A DNA stretch of 64,000 nt, taken from contig OX485804.1 of assembly GCA_950295325.1 (NCBI GenBank), forward strand, positions 36,878,429 to 36,942,428, read 5' to 3'. This document shows, in pieces, positions 37,033 to 49,140 of the stretch (its first letter is position 1; each line of letters begins with the position of its first letter). The notes under the pieces are model-generated. The model saw only the letters and a list, made by a program, of their open reading frames with translations, was not told where the DNA came from and ran no database searches. The translations under genes were made by a program, and so were the position numbers. This DNA comes from Polytrichum commune. Its lineage: Eukaryota > Streptophyta > Polytrichopsida > Polytrichales > Polytrichaceae.

Positions 37033-37963
37033 AAATACCACTATCTTGACCCAAGCGCAAACTACAATATGCCAATTACATTGTCCTTGAACCAAGTAAG
37101 AATGCTCACTCAATGTTCTTGCATTCATGCTAAACCCCTTAAACCTTAAACCCTAAACCCTTAACCCATAGTATTATGTTGTTCTTCTTAAAATCTGGTG
37201 AAATTTCTTCCAAGCCTTGCACTTCGATGTTATCTTATTGATACCGGCTTAGGACAACCTTAAGTGACGGAGGAGAGTTATGTCCTCCAAGAATTAAAGA
37301 GATTAACATGCAAATTCATTCAAACAGAACATGAATGTCATTATTGTTCACCCTCTTCAGTATGACACGTGTGAGAAACACAAAAAGGTCATGTTATCTA
37401 GGTGTCGTCTTCTCATTCATATGACAAGTGGCGTAAAGTTGTCATATTACTGAGGGAATACAAAATCATCACAATAAATATGAGCTTAAACATATATATA
37501 CAACAAGTTTAGGCAATATAGATGGTATGAAATAAGAGCTTGTAACTCCAAACAAATACAAATATTTTCAAAAACTCTTGATAGAGGAGTCAAAAGAGTG
37601 TAGTTGGATTGACATCCCCCGCTACCTCATTTTATCATTAGAACTCTCAAATGAGAGGCAAGCAATTGGGCCTCATGGTTGGACACATACACCTTCATTT
37701 TCATTGGGTTATAGCCATGCATATATTGATTGGGGACAAGGAACGTTTTTTGGATTAAATTTGGACATAGTTCCAAGATTTGAACTATTTGGTTGATTCA
37801 TAATTAAATTGTATGGGCGGACCCCCAATACGCTAGCAATATACCTACTTTTCATGATGATACATGAGTTGACAATAGATATTTGAATAATATAATATTT
37901 GAATATGATTATATTATGCCAAAAGGACATATATTGAACAGAGATTGGACTATATCTTTAAAA
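37033..37963. other. Unassigned; interstitial telomere-like motif
   Basis: 37133-37164 reads AACCCCTTAAACCTTAAACC then CTAAACCC, a degenerate run of the plant telomere repeat CCCTAAA. The open frame at 37578-37796 has no domain signature. The rest is unassigned. Confidence 0.5.
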
Positions 37964-37971
37964 TAAAGATC

Positions 37972-38544
37972 ATGGGGGGGGGGGTCACTGGCAAAAATTT
38001 AGAAAACCACGTGCGAGAAAATATAGGGTGGATTTTATTCAAGACACATAATTTTTACATTCTTTTAGATATACAATAGCGTCCTCTAAATGTAAGTTTG
38101 GGAATTATATATAATGTATGGTATGGTTTAAGTTGTGGTATTTATTATTATTTAGATATAAAGTAGCATAAATAAAAATAAATTTATTTTTTTAATATTT
38201 ATAGGTTCAACATAAATTATGTGTCATTAGTGGCATTGGATGAGAAATAAACAAATGTATGTGAACATGTGAATGAAGTTGTTGAAACGGTTACCTGGAT
38301 GAAAAGTACCCTAAACCCTACCCTAAACCCACAACTCTTTATTATTTATAAATAAGATAGGGTGATTAAAACCATACATCTTTAAATTTATATACAATGA
38401 CAGGGTGTTAGAAAATACCATTCAGTAGAAATTTAACTACTTATAGGGTAGAAAATATTCAACGAAGGAAGGTAAATACCCCCCATTAAATAGGGGGTTC
38501 TCGCACATGTATACATAAATTAAGTGTAGGTGCACCCCCCGTGA
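37972..38544. mobile_element. hAT-like non-autonomous element, 8-bp target duplication
   Basis: TAAAGATC flanks at 37964-37971 and 38545-38552. Ends are G-rich inverted repeats (ATGGGGGGGGGGGTCACT and the complement of CACGGGGGGTGCACCT). Subterminal GTGCGAGAAAATATAGGGT and TCGCACATGTATACAT match the element at 56699-58088. 573 bp, non-coding. Confidence 0.8.
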
Positions 38545-38552
38545 TAAAGATC

Positions 38553-39405
38553 CATTCTATTTCAAGGATCAATTTCCCTCATAATATACTCCCAAGCCTA
38601 GTGTTGAGTAATGCCTTGGCCTTGGAGTTGAGGCATGGACAAGGGCATGCGGGACACGGCGGCCCGCTCCTTTTTTTTCAGCGGGCAGGCCCCCGAAGCC
38701 CGTCCGGCACGATGTCCTATGTTGACCTGCAATGGCCGGTCTTGTAAATGCACTTCACCTGCAATGGCCGGTTACCGCCCCGTCAAAGTGTACCTGGTCC
38801 TTTCTCTAGGTTGCAACGGTGAGCGCGAGGTTGCGACGGCGAGGGCGAGGTTGCGACGGCGAAGGCGAGGTTGCGACGGTGAAGGCGAGGCTGCCAAGGC
38901 CAGGCAGCCGTGCATATTGTATTCCATACACCACCCTCTTTTCACCGGCCCACCCATTTATTTCAAAAAAAACGGACCGGGACCGGTACATGGAACTTGG
39001 CCCTTAGTTCTAGGCACAAAGGGGATCGGTTCTAGACAACAAGGGCGGTGGTACCTAGGATGCAAGGGGACGGTTCTACAACCGACCTAGGTGGGATCAT
39101 GAAGGTGGCCATGTTGGACTTTGATCTAGCTTGAGTCTTGTACCCCATATTGTTGTGTTGGTTGTAAACAATCTTGTGTTGGTTCAAACAATGAAGGTGA
39201 AGATCCTCATCATATACAAAGGTCATCATACGTGGGGCCTAGGGATTGGTTTACGGAAGCTAGAGGTTTTGACTTTGCATTTTCATCAAACATTTAATTG
39301 TGGCTATTAAACATCGACATTAGACATTAGACACGAAGTAAGTACCAAGACTTGGTGCGGTAAACCTAGTCGGTAAATTCATAAAAGGTCGAGTGAGGTA
39401 AGTTG
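38553..39405. other. Unassigned; GC-rich block with minisatellite
   Basis: Contains the minisatellite at 38810 and the string GGACCGGTACATGGAACTTG (38982), which recurs inverted near 33410. Open frames here (for example 38635-39090) follow the repeat and look spurious. Confidence 0.5.
38810..38889. repeat. 20-bp GC-rich minisatellite, four units
   Basis: Four consecutive units of GTTGCGACGGCGARGGCGAG with few changes. The flank GTGCATATTGTATTCCAT is shared, inverted, with 33880-33900. Confidence 0.92.
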
Positions 39406-39414
39406 CTCTGCAAC

Positions 39415-40541
39415 GGCAGACATTAAGTCCCCCCATACGAACTATGGGGGGTGTCAGATGCGGGCGGGGGCAGCCTCCTCGGAAATTTCTGAACCCGACC
39501 GAAAACTTCTACCCGCCCCGCCCAACTTCGAAAAAAATATTGCTCTTGCATTCTTGAAGGCCGCTTGACTACAAATCCCATATTGAGTGCACTTCACCTT
39601 CAAGGTCTAAAATCCAATATATATGTGCACTTCCCACTAGTAAATAACAATTCATTGGGATATCATTCCGGAAGTGAAACCATCAATGAAGCATGTAATT
39701 AACTTGGAGGTCAAATAAAATTACAAAATCCTCATTAACATTGAGGTTATAATTTTTATGACTTACCATTTGAAATTGTCTTTGTTATTCTAAAGTGAAA
39801 CCTAAATTTAGTGTTCTGATTTAGTATGTATATTTTACAATTAATTTAGTAATGCCATCTACTTTCACAAGTATTCATACACACTCAAATCAATTAAGTG
39901 TGATTTAATGTAATTAAGTCTAATCAATTCTGATTAATTCTAATTAAGCCCAAATAAATCAGAAAGTATGCTTACCAAATTAAGTAAGACACTTTCAAAT
40001 AATTACATTAAATCACACGTAATTATGAATGAATGAATTAATTCCAGTAATTAAATTAATTGATTTGAGTGTGTATGAATACTTGTGAAAGTAGATGGCA
40101 TTACTAAATTAATTGTAAAATATACATACTAAATCAGCACACTAAATTTAGGTTTCACTTTAGAATAACAAAGACAATTTCAAATGGTAAGTCAAAAAAA
40201 TTATAACCTCAATGTTAATGAGGATTTTGTAATTTTATTTGACCTCCAAGTTAATTACATGCTTCATTGATGGTTTCACTTTCGGAATGATATCCCAATG
40301 AATTGTTATTTACTAGTGGGAAGTGCACATATATATTGGATTTTAGACCTTGATGAAGGTGAAGTGCACTCAATATGGGATTTGTAGTCAAGCGGCCTTC
40401 AAGAATGCAAGAGCAATATTTTTTTCGAAGTTGGGCGGGGCGGGCAACAGTTTTTGGTTGGGTTCAGAAATTTCCGAGGAGGCTGCCCCCGCCCGGATCT
40501 GACACCCCCCATAGTTCGTATGGGGGGACTTAATGTCTGCC
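39415..40541. mobile_element. Long foldback element FB3 (1127 bp), 9-bp target duplication
   Basis: Arms are about 39415-39897 and 40057-40541 around a ~160-bp AT-rich loop. Both ends read GGCAGACATTAAGTCCCCCC (right end inverted). CTCTGCAAC flanks at 39406-39414 and 40542-40550. Arm-specific variants (ATGCCATCTACTTTC; GTGAAACCTAAATTTA) occur in both FB3 arms but not in FB1 or FB2. No coding frame. Confidence 0.93.
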
Positions 40542-40718
40542 CTCTGCAACTAGGGGAAGGCCGTCCAATCTCAACTAACTAATCTTTCATGTGGAGGGAC
40601 AGTGATATGTGATGCTTAGTTACAAAGCTAGAATTCGAATGTGCTACCTCCTGGTGCTCACCAGAGTACTTTATCCAAGACCCCACACCATGGCCATTTA
40701 ATAAAATTTGTATTATTA

Positions 40719-41243
40719 GGGCCGCTTTGCACCTAGAGGCCGGGCCAATTCGTTGTGTAAGAGGTTTGAAATCCTCACTTGTGATTGGCCAAAAGGCTGT
40801 AATCGGTCCCAACCTCTTTACACCTAGAGGCCGGGCTGATTTGGTGGTGTGAATTTTTTAATAAAAAAATGCATGGTATGACACGGCCCGAGCTTGTTGA
40901 ATTGGGTGCACCCAAAATGGACACCCAATTCTTGGCCTCGGGACCAATCTCACATTTATTTAATTTATTTTTTAAATGATTTTTTCAATGAACTATATTC
41001 ATTGGATTATGTGGAAATATGAACTGCTTTATGCTAGATTATGCTAGATCCGTTGGATTATGCTAGATTTATTGAATCGGCCTAGCTTCTTGGCCCTAAG
41101 GCCTTTACATATGGAAAATTTGGCCCCCATTATAATCTTATTATAATGTGTAATTGAGGCCGTCCTCCAACCCAAAAGGGGTTGAAATTTCATGCAATCG
41201 GCCTCAAGGGGAATTGGCCCGGCCTCTAGGTGTAAAGCGGCCC
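40719..41243 (+). mobile_element. PIF/Harbinger-like MITE, copy B
   Basis: TIRs GGGCCGCTTTGCACCTAGAG and the complement of GGGCCGCTTTACACCTAGAG are flanked by TTA (40716-40718, 41244-41246). It matches 4743-5272 inverted; these ends are better kept, so the insertion is probably younger. Confidence 0.88.
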
Positions 41244-41246
41244 TTA

Positions 41247-42589
41247 CATGTATCAAGACTATGTGCTTGGACCTCGCAAAGCTTTGTACATTGATATGAT
41301 GTCTAGGCAGATTTTTGGGGATAATGTGTCAAAATCCTAGTGTTTCCAAGCCCAACCAGTTACATGATGCAAGCTTGGTTTTTCTTTATTAGTTTGAGGT
41401 ATATTCTATAATTCCTCTAAAACAATCTGCAATTTTCTTGAAGACTTGAACATTTCAACCTGTTATTTCTCAAACTTGACCAGTTCATCTGTAAGTTGCA
41501 GTTGGTTCCTCCCGTTCATCGCACTGGTATGTGCAATCATGTTGTCTTTGCAAATAGGTCGCCTCTTTACCCATTCACTTACCTTGGGTGAGAATTAGAT
41601 TACAAAATTGTATAACTCTGTTCATTAATCCGTATAGAAATTAAGATATAAATTCTAGTAGTTACTATATTTTGTTGGTATTGTAGTAATTATTTAAATG
41701 ATGTGGAATGTTGATATATTAACATGGGGCAACCTAATTGCACATATCAATGTAGGTAACCTTTGTAGTTAAGGCTTGTAATTAACTTCTCAAACACTAC
41801 ACTAATTATCCCAATTAGTGCATGGTATTGTTCGGAGTTCCGCAGTGCAATAGCTTCTTACTAAAGAGTTCATTTTTTTCTAACGAAAATTCAGTAGGTT
41901 GTTTAGACGTTGTAGAACATAAATGACTTTGCTTGGTTATTACAATCTCATTGAGCAATTTTAGCACTAAATAACTCCAAATGATAACACGCATTGATTT
42001 CGGGGGGGGGGAGGTAATAGTGTGGTTGAGATGGGGTTAGAAGTGCAACTTCCCCCCCCCCCCCCCCCCTGTATGTGCGCTCATTAGTGGGTGCGGTCAC
42101 TTGTCATTATAGCTCTCGGATCGTTTAGCAACAACCAACCAACATAAGAAAAAAAAAGAAAAAAATAATAATAATGAAGAGTGGTGTCATTATCATGACA
42201 CCGTCCATGAACACACCCTACACAATTATACGCCATGACTATGTACACAATGCTATCATTTGAAGGTGTTATCTGACCCCCTTTTTACTAGTGCATGCAC
42301 GGTGGATATGCGACCCAAAGATAAGGCCCAATCAATGATGAGAGTAAGGAAAAAATCATTTTCCTTGGGTTTTTTATATACATTTTGGGTGTTGTCCTCA
42401 TAATATTATTTAGCTGCATAGTTGTGTTACATTCTATATTTAGCATACGACATGGGCCTCCACTATCTTACTCTCATGGGAAGAAAATTAAAAAATAGGA
42501 AGAAGTTGACACTAGTATGAAGAGTTAATAGTAAGAATTTTGTGAATAATGGTGGCATTTTCAATGTTAATGTTTTTATCAATGATATT
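41247..42589. other. Unassigned; includes poly-G and poly-C runs
   Basis: 42002-42011 is poly-G and 42052-42069 is 18 C, only about 40 bp apart and inverted. This may be a collapsed G-rich-ended element like the hAT-like family. Nothing else recognised. Confidence 0.45.
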
Positions 42590-44482
42590 TATAAGGAATA
42601 ACATTGGGATGAACAATGAACAGTAATTCTTGTGCATAGTGTTGGGAGTACAACTCCACCCAAATTTTCAAATTCAGCTTGAATGTGTGAGTATAAAAAT
42701 AACATTCCCAATTTGTTCGAGGGCCCACATAACATATTTGACATATTCCAAGGTCATGGAACCAACATACATGGATGAATAATGTTCAGCTTGCCAAGAA
42801 TTCACCCAATACATCACCTGAAATCTAGAAATGTCCTCGGGAGAGGTAGTTCTTTTTGTATATTGTATGTATGTGTAGTCAGTTTTTGTCTTATGATTAT
42901 TCCAATATTGGTCCAATAATGGATGATAGTAATAATGAGCCAGTGGAGATTATTACTAGACCATGGCCATAGATGTTTTCACTCGATTGGAAAGAGCTTA
43001 CTTTAACGGAGCTTAATTTGCAGTTATGTTCAAGCTTGACAACATTACCCAAGAGACTTGGGAAACCTCACTTCTTTGACCACGTTTGATTTATCAAGTT
43101 GTTCATGCTTCACAACATTACCCAAAAGACTTAGGAAACCTCACTACTTTGACCACACTTGATTTGTCAAGTTGTTCACGCTTCACAACATTACCTGAGA
43201 GACTTTGAAACCTCACTTCTTTGACGGAACTTAATTTGCGGCGATGTTCAAGCTTGACAACGTTTCCCAAGAAACATGGGTTACCTCACTTCTTTGACCA
43301 TGCTTGATTTATTAAGTTGTTTACACTATATAACAATATCCAAGACACTTGGAAACCTCCCTTCTTTGACTATGCTTGATTTATCAAGTTGTTCACGCTT
43401 CACAACATTACCCAAAAGACTTAGGAAACCTCACTACTTTGACCACGCTTGATTTGTCAAGTTGTTCATGCTTCACAACATTCCCCAAGAGACTTGGAAA
43501 CCATAGTTCTTTGACTAGGTATGATTTATCAAGTTGTTCACGCTTCACAACATTACCCGAGAGACTTTGAAACCTCACTTCTTTGACGGAGCTTAATTTG
43601 CGGCGATGTTCAAGCTTGACAACATTTCCCAAGAAACATGGGTTACCTCACTTCTTTGACCATGCTTGATTTATTAAGTTGTTTACGCTCATAACATTAC
43701 CCAAGACACTTGGAAACCTCACTTCTTTGACCACGCTTGATTTATCAAGTTGTTCATGCTTCACAACATCACCCAAGGGACTTGGAAACCTCACTTGTTT
43801 GACAAAGCCTAATTTGTCGGCATGTTGGAGCTTGACAACATTACCCGAGGGACTTGAAAAACTCACATCTTTAACTACACTTGATTTGTCAAGATGTTCA
43901 AGCTTGACAACATTACCTGAAGAATAATAAGGGTTAACTAGGTGGGTGCAAGTGGACCCTTACATAGCTTGGTCTTTGTGAGCAACGTGTCGATGAAGCA
44001 ACTAATCTCCTCCCAACCATAAGGACTTTTATTCAATTTTTTAATAGTGGAGCATTGGCTACAACCATTGGAGTGATGAAGCTACCAATGAATAACCATA
44101 CAAGATTCATCCAAATGCATACACATTCATCCACAAGTTGACAATTTCATTCATTTAAAATGTACCTTAGGGATATTTTTGGCTACTTCATCCACAAAAT
44201 ACAGAAGAATTGTGGAATAATATATATAGTCTCCTTTTAGAACCACAAATCATTGGCGCCCAAACATGAGTCGATGAGCCATCATCCTCGTCCTCGTCCT
44301 CGTCCTCCTGCTCATCGTTTTTTTGCCAACGGTGTCTGTGTACCGCATTCATTCTGCAAGTAATCGTTCATTCATTTGTTCAATCGGCACTTTGGCATCA
44401 TTCTCCTGGCATTGCTTCTCATCTCTCAGTTCCAAAGCGTTGTTTGGTGTGGAAAGTAATAAGTTTGGTATGTTGTTGGTAT
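42590..44482 (+). repeat. Segmental duplication copy B (partner 25824-29035)
   Basis: Same left flank, LRR array and right flank as copy A, in the same orientation. It lacks the ~760-bp block at 26166-26925 of copy A. Similarity ends near GTATGTTAGCGGGAGG; copy B continues into the CT-rich stretch at 44500. Confidence 0.85.
43015..43930 (+). pseudogene. Broken LRR array B (NLR-derived)
   Basis: About 12-13 LRR units of 72 bp with shifted frames. The clean stretches are 43376-43570 and 43679-43927. The last ends SLTTLPEE followed by TAATAA, as in array A. Units are closer to array A than to the receptor (CGCTTCACAACATTACCC rather than AAGCTTGACAACATTACC), so A and B shared an ancestor after splitting from the 49-kb gene. 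Confidence 0.85.
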
Positions 44483-44717
44483 GTTAGCGGGAGGCTGCAT
44501 CTGCTCTCTCTCCCTCTCACTTTCTCTCTCTGTCTGTCTCTCGCCAAGAGTGAACGTTCCAATGGAGTTGGCGGCAAAATCTCACAGAAAAAGAGTGAAG
44601 GCTGGAAAGAAGCATCACCGTGCTCGCAAACCCTGCCACCTCCTTCCTACCTCGTCACCGCCCCCGCCGTCGCCACCACCACCGATCATGACTTCCGCTC
44701 TGCCTCCACCTGGCTAG
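44483..44717 (+). other. Possible 5' exon with CT-rich leader
   Basis: A CT-rich run (44499-44545) precedes ATGGAGTTGGCGGCAAAATC at 44562 and a Lys/Arg/His-rich, then Pro-rich frame. A good donor, CTAG/GTATGT, lies at 44717, but in this frame the codon before it is TAG. Another frame crosses the donor openly. It has the look of a gene start, but no downstream exon or homology supports it. Confidence 0.25.
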
Positions 44718-44904
44718 GTATGTTCGTTGAGCTATGTGCCTTTTTCTCCCCTCTGAATTTGGTCGCTCATCACTAGGCTCAGGAATCTGCCTCGTTTTGA
44801 CTCTTTAGTGTTTTAAGATGTGTGATGAACTCGTGATGGTGGGGGGAACTTGTCGGTGGAGTGCGATCGCATCAATAGATTTCCTATAGCCGCCGCGAAT
44901 GTTA

Positions 44905-45860
44905 GATAGAGAGAGACGCTCCCCTGCTCTGGCTACCCGTCCAGGTTGTGAGAAGGTTGAGATGTGGTGACTGCAGATGTATCATGTCCCAAGGTAATTT
45001 CGCAGCTTAGGGAGAGTGCATCCGTGGAAATCTTCGGTGAAATGCGATTGATTCTGATTAGAGATAATCATGCCGCGCATCAATGAATACAATTGCAGAT
45101 AGTAGAGTTACGCACGTGAGATGTTGAGGGAGAGACATGCTCCCCTACTCAGACTACACGTCCACTTTGCGAGAAGATTGAGATGAGGTGACTGTAGATG
45201 CACCCAATCACGAGCGAATTTGGCAGCTTAGGGGGAAGTGCATTAGTGGAAATTTCCGGGGATGTCGATTGATTGCGATTAGGGAGGAGCCTGCTGTGCA
45301 CCAGTGGATTACTTGCAGTCGCCACGAATGTTATAATCATGCACGTTATATTTTGGGACGGCATGTTAGGAGACATGCTCCCCTGTTCTGGCTACATGTC
45401 TAGGTTGCGAGAAGGTCAAAATGTGGTGACAACAGATGCATTCTGTCTCAAGGGATTTTGGCAGTTTAGGGGGAAGTTCATCAGTGGATTTCTCACAGCC
45501 CGCGCTCTCCTGTTCTGGTTGTGAGTCCAATTTGCGAGAAGGTTCAGATGTAGTGATCGTTGATGCATTAACTTATCAAACGAATTTGCCAGGGTAGTTA
45601 AGTATATCACTGGATTTCTCACAGTCGTCGCGTAGTCACGCACTTCTGACGTCCATTAGAGACACGCTCTCCTGTTCTGAAAAGACGTTCAGTTTTAGAG
45701 TAGGTTCAGCTTTGGCAAATTGATGCAATCTGTTTCCAGAGAATTCAAGGGGAAGTGCATTAGTGAATTTCAAATAGCCGCCGCATAATTAAATGTGTCG
45801 GAGTGCTACAAATGTTCAGAGACACGCCCTGCTCTCTCTATTCATCCAATTTTTTAGGGA
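44905..45860. repeat. Degenerate tandem repeat, six units of about 130-240 bp
   Basis: GAGACAYGCTCYCCTGYTCT-like starts recur at 44911, 45131, 45371, 45501, 45661 and 45821. Each is followed by TTGCGAGAAGGTTCAGATG-like text, a TGATGCAT-like word and GGGGAAGTGCATTAGTGGA. Unequal unit lengths reflect internal deletions. Confidence 0.75.
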
Positions 45861-46711
45861 AGGTCGGGATGAAGTATATTCTTTGTGCATTGTCTTAAAG
45901 TGAGATACACTCTTCATATTACTCAACCTGCTTCCTGAACCCTTCTTGTCCGACTCCATATTTGTCACTCTTCCTTCACCTGTGCATCATAACGGTGTTG
46001 TATGGTAGCTTACTTTCGGCAATTATGTAGTTACACTCAACATAATCTGCATGTGTTCATAATTGTGCCTCCTTCAACAATTCCTTCAGTCACACAAGGT
46101 TGAATTTTTGTGCTCAAGAGTTCCAATTGAGGTTTGCATCACGATAAAAAATCCCAATTTCATAAATCTTTGTTGTTTTTCCAAGTCAATTTATATTTTC
46201 AACTCTAGCTTTGGCACATCTTAGTGTTACCCACGAATTTAGACACATGTCACAAATTCATCAGCGTATGTTTCCTAGTATCTTGTGTTTTTATGTGAAT
46301 TCATACACGGTTTCACAATGGAGGGGTGCATTTGCAGGCACAAATAAATTGCTTGCTACCCCCTCCCATGCGACTTGACCCTTAGTAAATATGGGCTCCC
46401 ATGGGGTTACATGAATTTGGAGGAAAACATGGTTTGCATTCTGTCCAATATAATGTTGGATGATAGGGATGACACGAGAATGACAATATAGGTTTTCTTC
46501 ACGCAACATGGTTGCAAGAGAGCATAGCAATAGAGGGAGGCGTCACCATAGACGTGTGCAAGGCAAGATTGGTCAGGATTAAGTATTTTCCTACCGTGTG
46601 TGGTCACTGTTTGGCCACCGATTGGCTTTTGATCGTGTGCTCATCATGCATTTGAGTGATTTTTGAAGGTTACACCTTCGTTCACAATGCACTTTGCTTC
46701 AATCACGGGTA
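45861..46711. other. Unassigned intergenic DNA
   Basis: No recognisable gene or bounded repeat. Confidence 0.45.
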
Positions 46712-47105
46712 GATCACTCCATTGTCAAGTTGAACACCACGTGCGACCAAAAAAAATCTTCTTTTGGTAAGTTGCACCACCAAAATGGGTCAAAATTTTA
46801 TCAAATGTTTTTCATGAGTAGATATGCACAATACCTATGACATAGTTAAAAGTGGTAACTAAATTTAATGATTTGTTTTTTTCATAAAACATATCGTTTC
46901 TAACTAGAATGACACAAAATTGAACTAAAACAATTACTAAAAAAAATAAAGATGACTAAAATTTTCAAAAAAATATACAAAAGATACTATCAATGGTTAT
47001 GTATATGTAGAAAAAATATCATAAATTTTAAAATTATGTATGGCATGTAATATAGGGGTAGCAAACGTTGTCCGCACGTGGTGTCAACTTGACAATGAAG
47101 TGATC
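46712..47105. mobile_element. Inverted-repeat element, ~35-bp ends
   Basis: GATCACTCCATTGTCAAGTT (continuing through CACCACGTGCG) at 46712 is matched in inverse by the end at 47068-47105. The 394-bp element has an AT-rich interior and no frame. The right flank repeats ATGAAGTGATC. No firm target duplication, so the superfamily is open. Confidence 0.65.
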
Positions 47106-49140
47106 ATGAAGTGATCAATAACTCAAGAATTTGTTAGGTTGTAGTTTTTCGCAAACTCCATGGCATTCTTGAGAACAAAATCAATTGGATTCCTCATAAA
47201 CCCTTAGATTTCCGAGAAATGGGCTACCTCACATGTCTTTGGGTATAGTCTTCCGGTAGTATTCATGGGTGGGTCATGTTTTTATGCTTCGGCCACGTTG
47301 CATTGAGCAGTTGTCGTCTTCTTTGTGACTGTGGGCGAGCTCTTACGTTGCTAGACCTTTCTTGGTGTTTTTGAGGATGCGAGTGGATTGAAACTCAAGT
47401 TGATCTCGATTATGACTTGTTGTGAGGATCATATTGGGATTGAAGCCGATGTGTTGTTTGCTTCTTCTTCCTCGATTGTGACACTCTTGTGTGTTCTCCT
47501 TGCTTTTCTAACTCGAGGGATGTCCACCTTTTCGAGAATCCGTTTCGTTGGCATATGGATGGATATTGAAGCAAGGTGGAATATATTTTTGTTATAGGGT
47601 TTTGGGTGGGGGAGCTCTTGGGTTAACACTAATAAGGGCCTACATATGTGATTCGCAAGAATGCTAGTGGGTTGAGTTTAAATTTGGTCAGGATTACGAC
47701 TTGAGAAATCGTTCATGAACTGATCGAGTTTGAATACCAAGTGGTTATTGCAATTTTTGAATAACACATCACTTATATTCCATAGTATCATGGTAGTTTG
47801 AAGTTTCAACACTTTGCATCTCAAATTTGTGCCACACCAAGTTTTGAAAATCCTTAATTACCCATTTCACATGGAAGCTTGTTGGTCTCATAACTTGCAC
47901 TTCATTGAAATTCTTGTTTGGAGTAGGGGCTAGTGCTATGCGTTGATTAGAATTCATTATCTTTAATGGCCTTTTGAAATCAAGTAATTTACGGATTTAT
48001 ACGATGGTAAAGAAAATGATGATCAAATTACCTACTACAATGTACTGATAATGTGAACCTGATCTTTGTTTTTTACATGTTTGAAGAACTTATTATGTGG
48101 CAAGAACTCGAACTTTCATGAGCATTAATATAGTGTATGCAACTAAAAACCTTATCAACTTGAATGTGCATCTTCATTTAATCCAAAAAAGGTTGTAATG
48201 TTCATATCTTGAAGACATTCTAGGTAATTTCATACCTCTCATCTTCATTGCATCCAAAGTCAATTTCCATTGAAGTAAGCACAAGGATGTCGATGTTGGG
48301 TTAATGATGAGGACAAAAATTGGACTATAATTATCAACTAAAATCATGAAGTTGCACATTGAGAATTGTAACTTGCAAGAGGTTGCTTTAAGTTTATGAC
48401 ATGGAGATTGAATGGAGTGTTGTTTTCTAGCACTTGATGACTTGCAAGTGGGTGACCACCCACTTTTAGCACCAAGTGAGCTTATAAGTCGATGCAAGGA
48501 ACCGACGGCTTACGTGGAGTTGAGAACTTTGTCTTAGTTTTCATTCACTACAAAAGTTATAGAATAGAATCTTTATTCTTGTATTTAATCTAGAACTCAA
48601 ATTCTTATCATGGGGGATCAAGGTGTAGTTACTCATGTAGTGCACTTACTCATGTTATGAACAAAGCATTGTAGTGTATGAAATATACTACACTTATGTA
48701 GTAGTAAGTTGATTGAATTTGTACTTTCAGGATTGTTATTAAATGTTACAGTTTTTGGGGATTGAGGAAAATCTTGAATTAAGCATAATAGCCATATCTA
48801 AATACTCAAGAAATGCATGTGCATACAAAACATAAGGGAGGGTGCCATTGTCGTGTTTCACATGTTGCTAATAAGAGTGCACTTGGGGCCATGACTAACT
48901 AATTTTCTATGGTTGCTTCTGTTATTGGTTACTTTCATGACAATTTGTATTATGTTGTTTTGATGTATATTTTCATTGTGAGTTGTGGAAATTTTAGGTG
49001 GTTGTCACTATGACTTTATATTACATGGATGTTTGCAGATGAAGTGACCACTTTTATATGCTTGGAACTATGCAAATTACCCTTTCTTCGAACATTTGTT
49101 GGCTATCGAGACAATTTGGTTGTCGAGCAAACATTTTATA
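47106..49140. other. Region upstream of the receptor gene
   Basis: No coding frame recognised. TTTGCAG/ATGAAG at 49038 is a plausible splice acceptor for a 5'-UTR intron, because the ATG there is followed at once by TGA in the receptor frame. No confident TATA box could be chosen. Confidence 0.4.

Noticed and set aside
37133-37164. Telomere-like CCCTAAA text as a chromosome end
   Set aside because: Only a few degenerate units, with ordinary sequence on both sides; also short runs at about 38310 and 57570.
38635-39090. 151-residue open frame with Arg/Ala repeats
   Set aside because: The repeat is a translated 20-bp minisatellite; open in several frames on both strands.
42002-42069. Miniature element with poly-G and poly-C ends
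   Set aside because: Only ~68 bp long with no target duplication; probably two homopolymer runs or a collapsed remnant.
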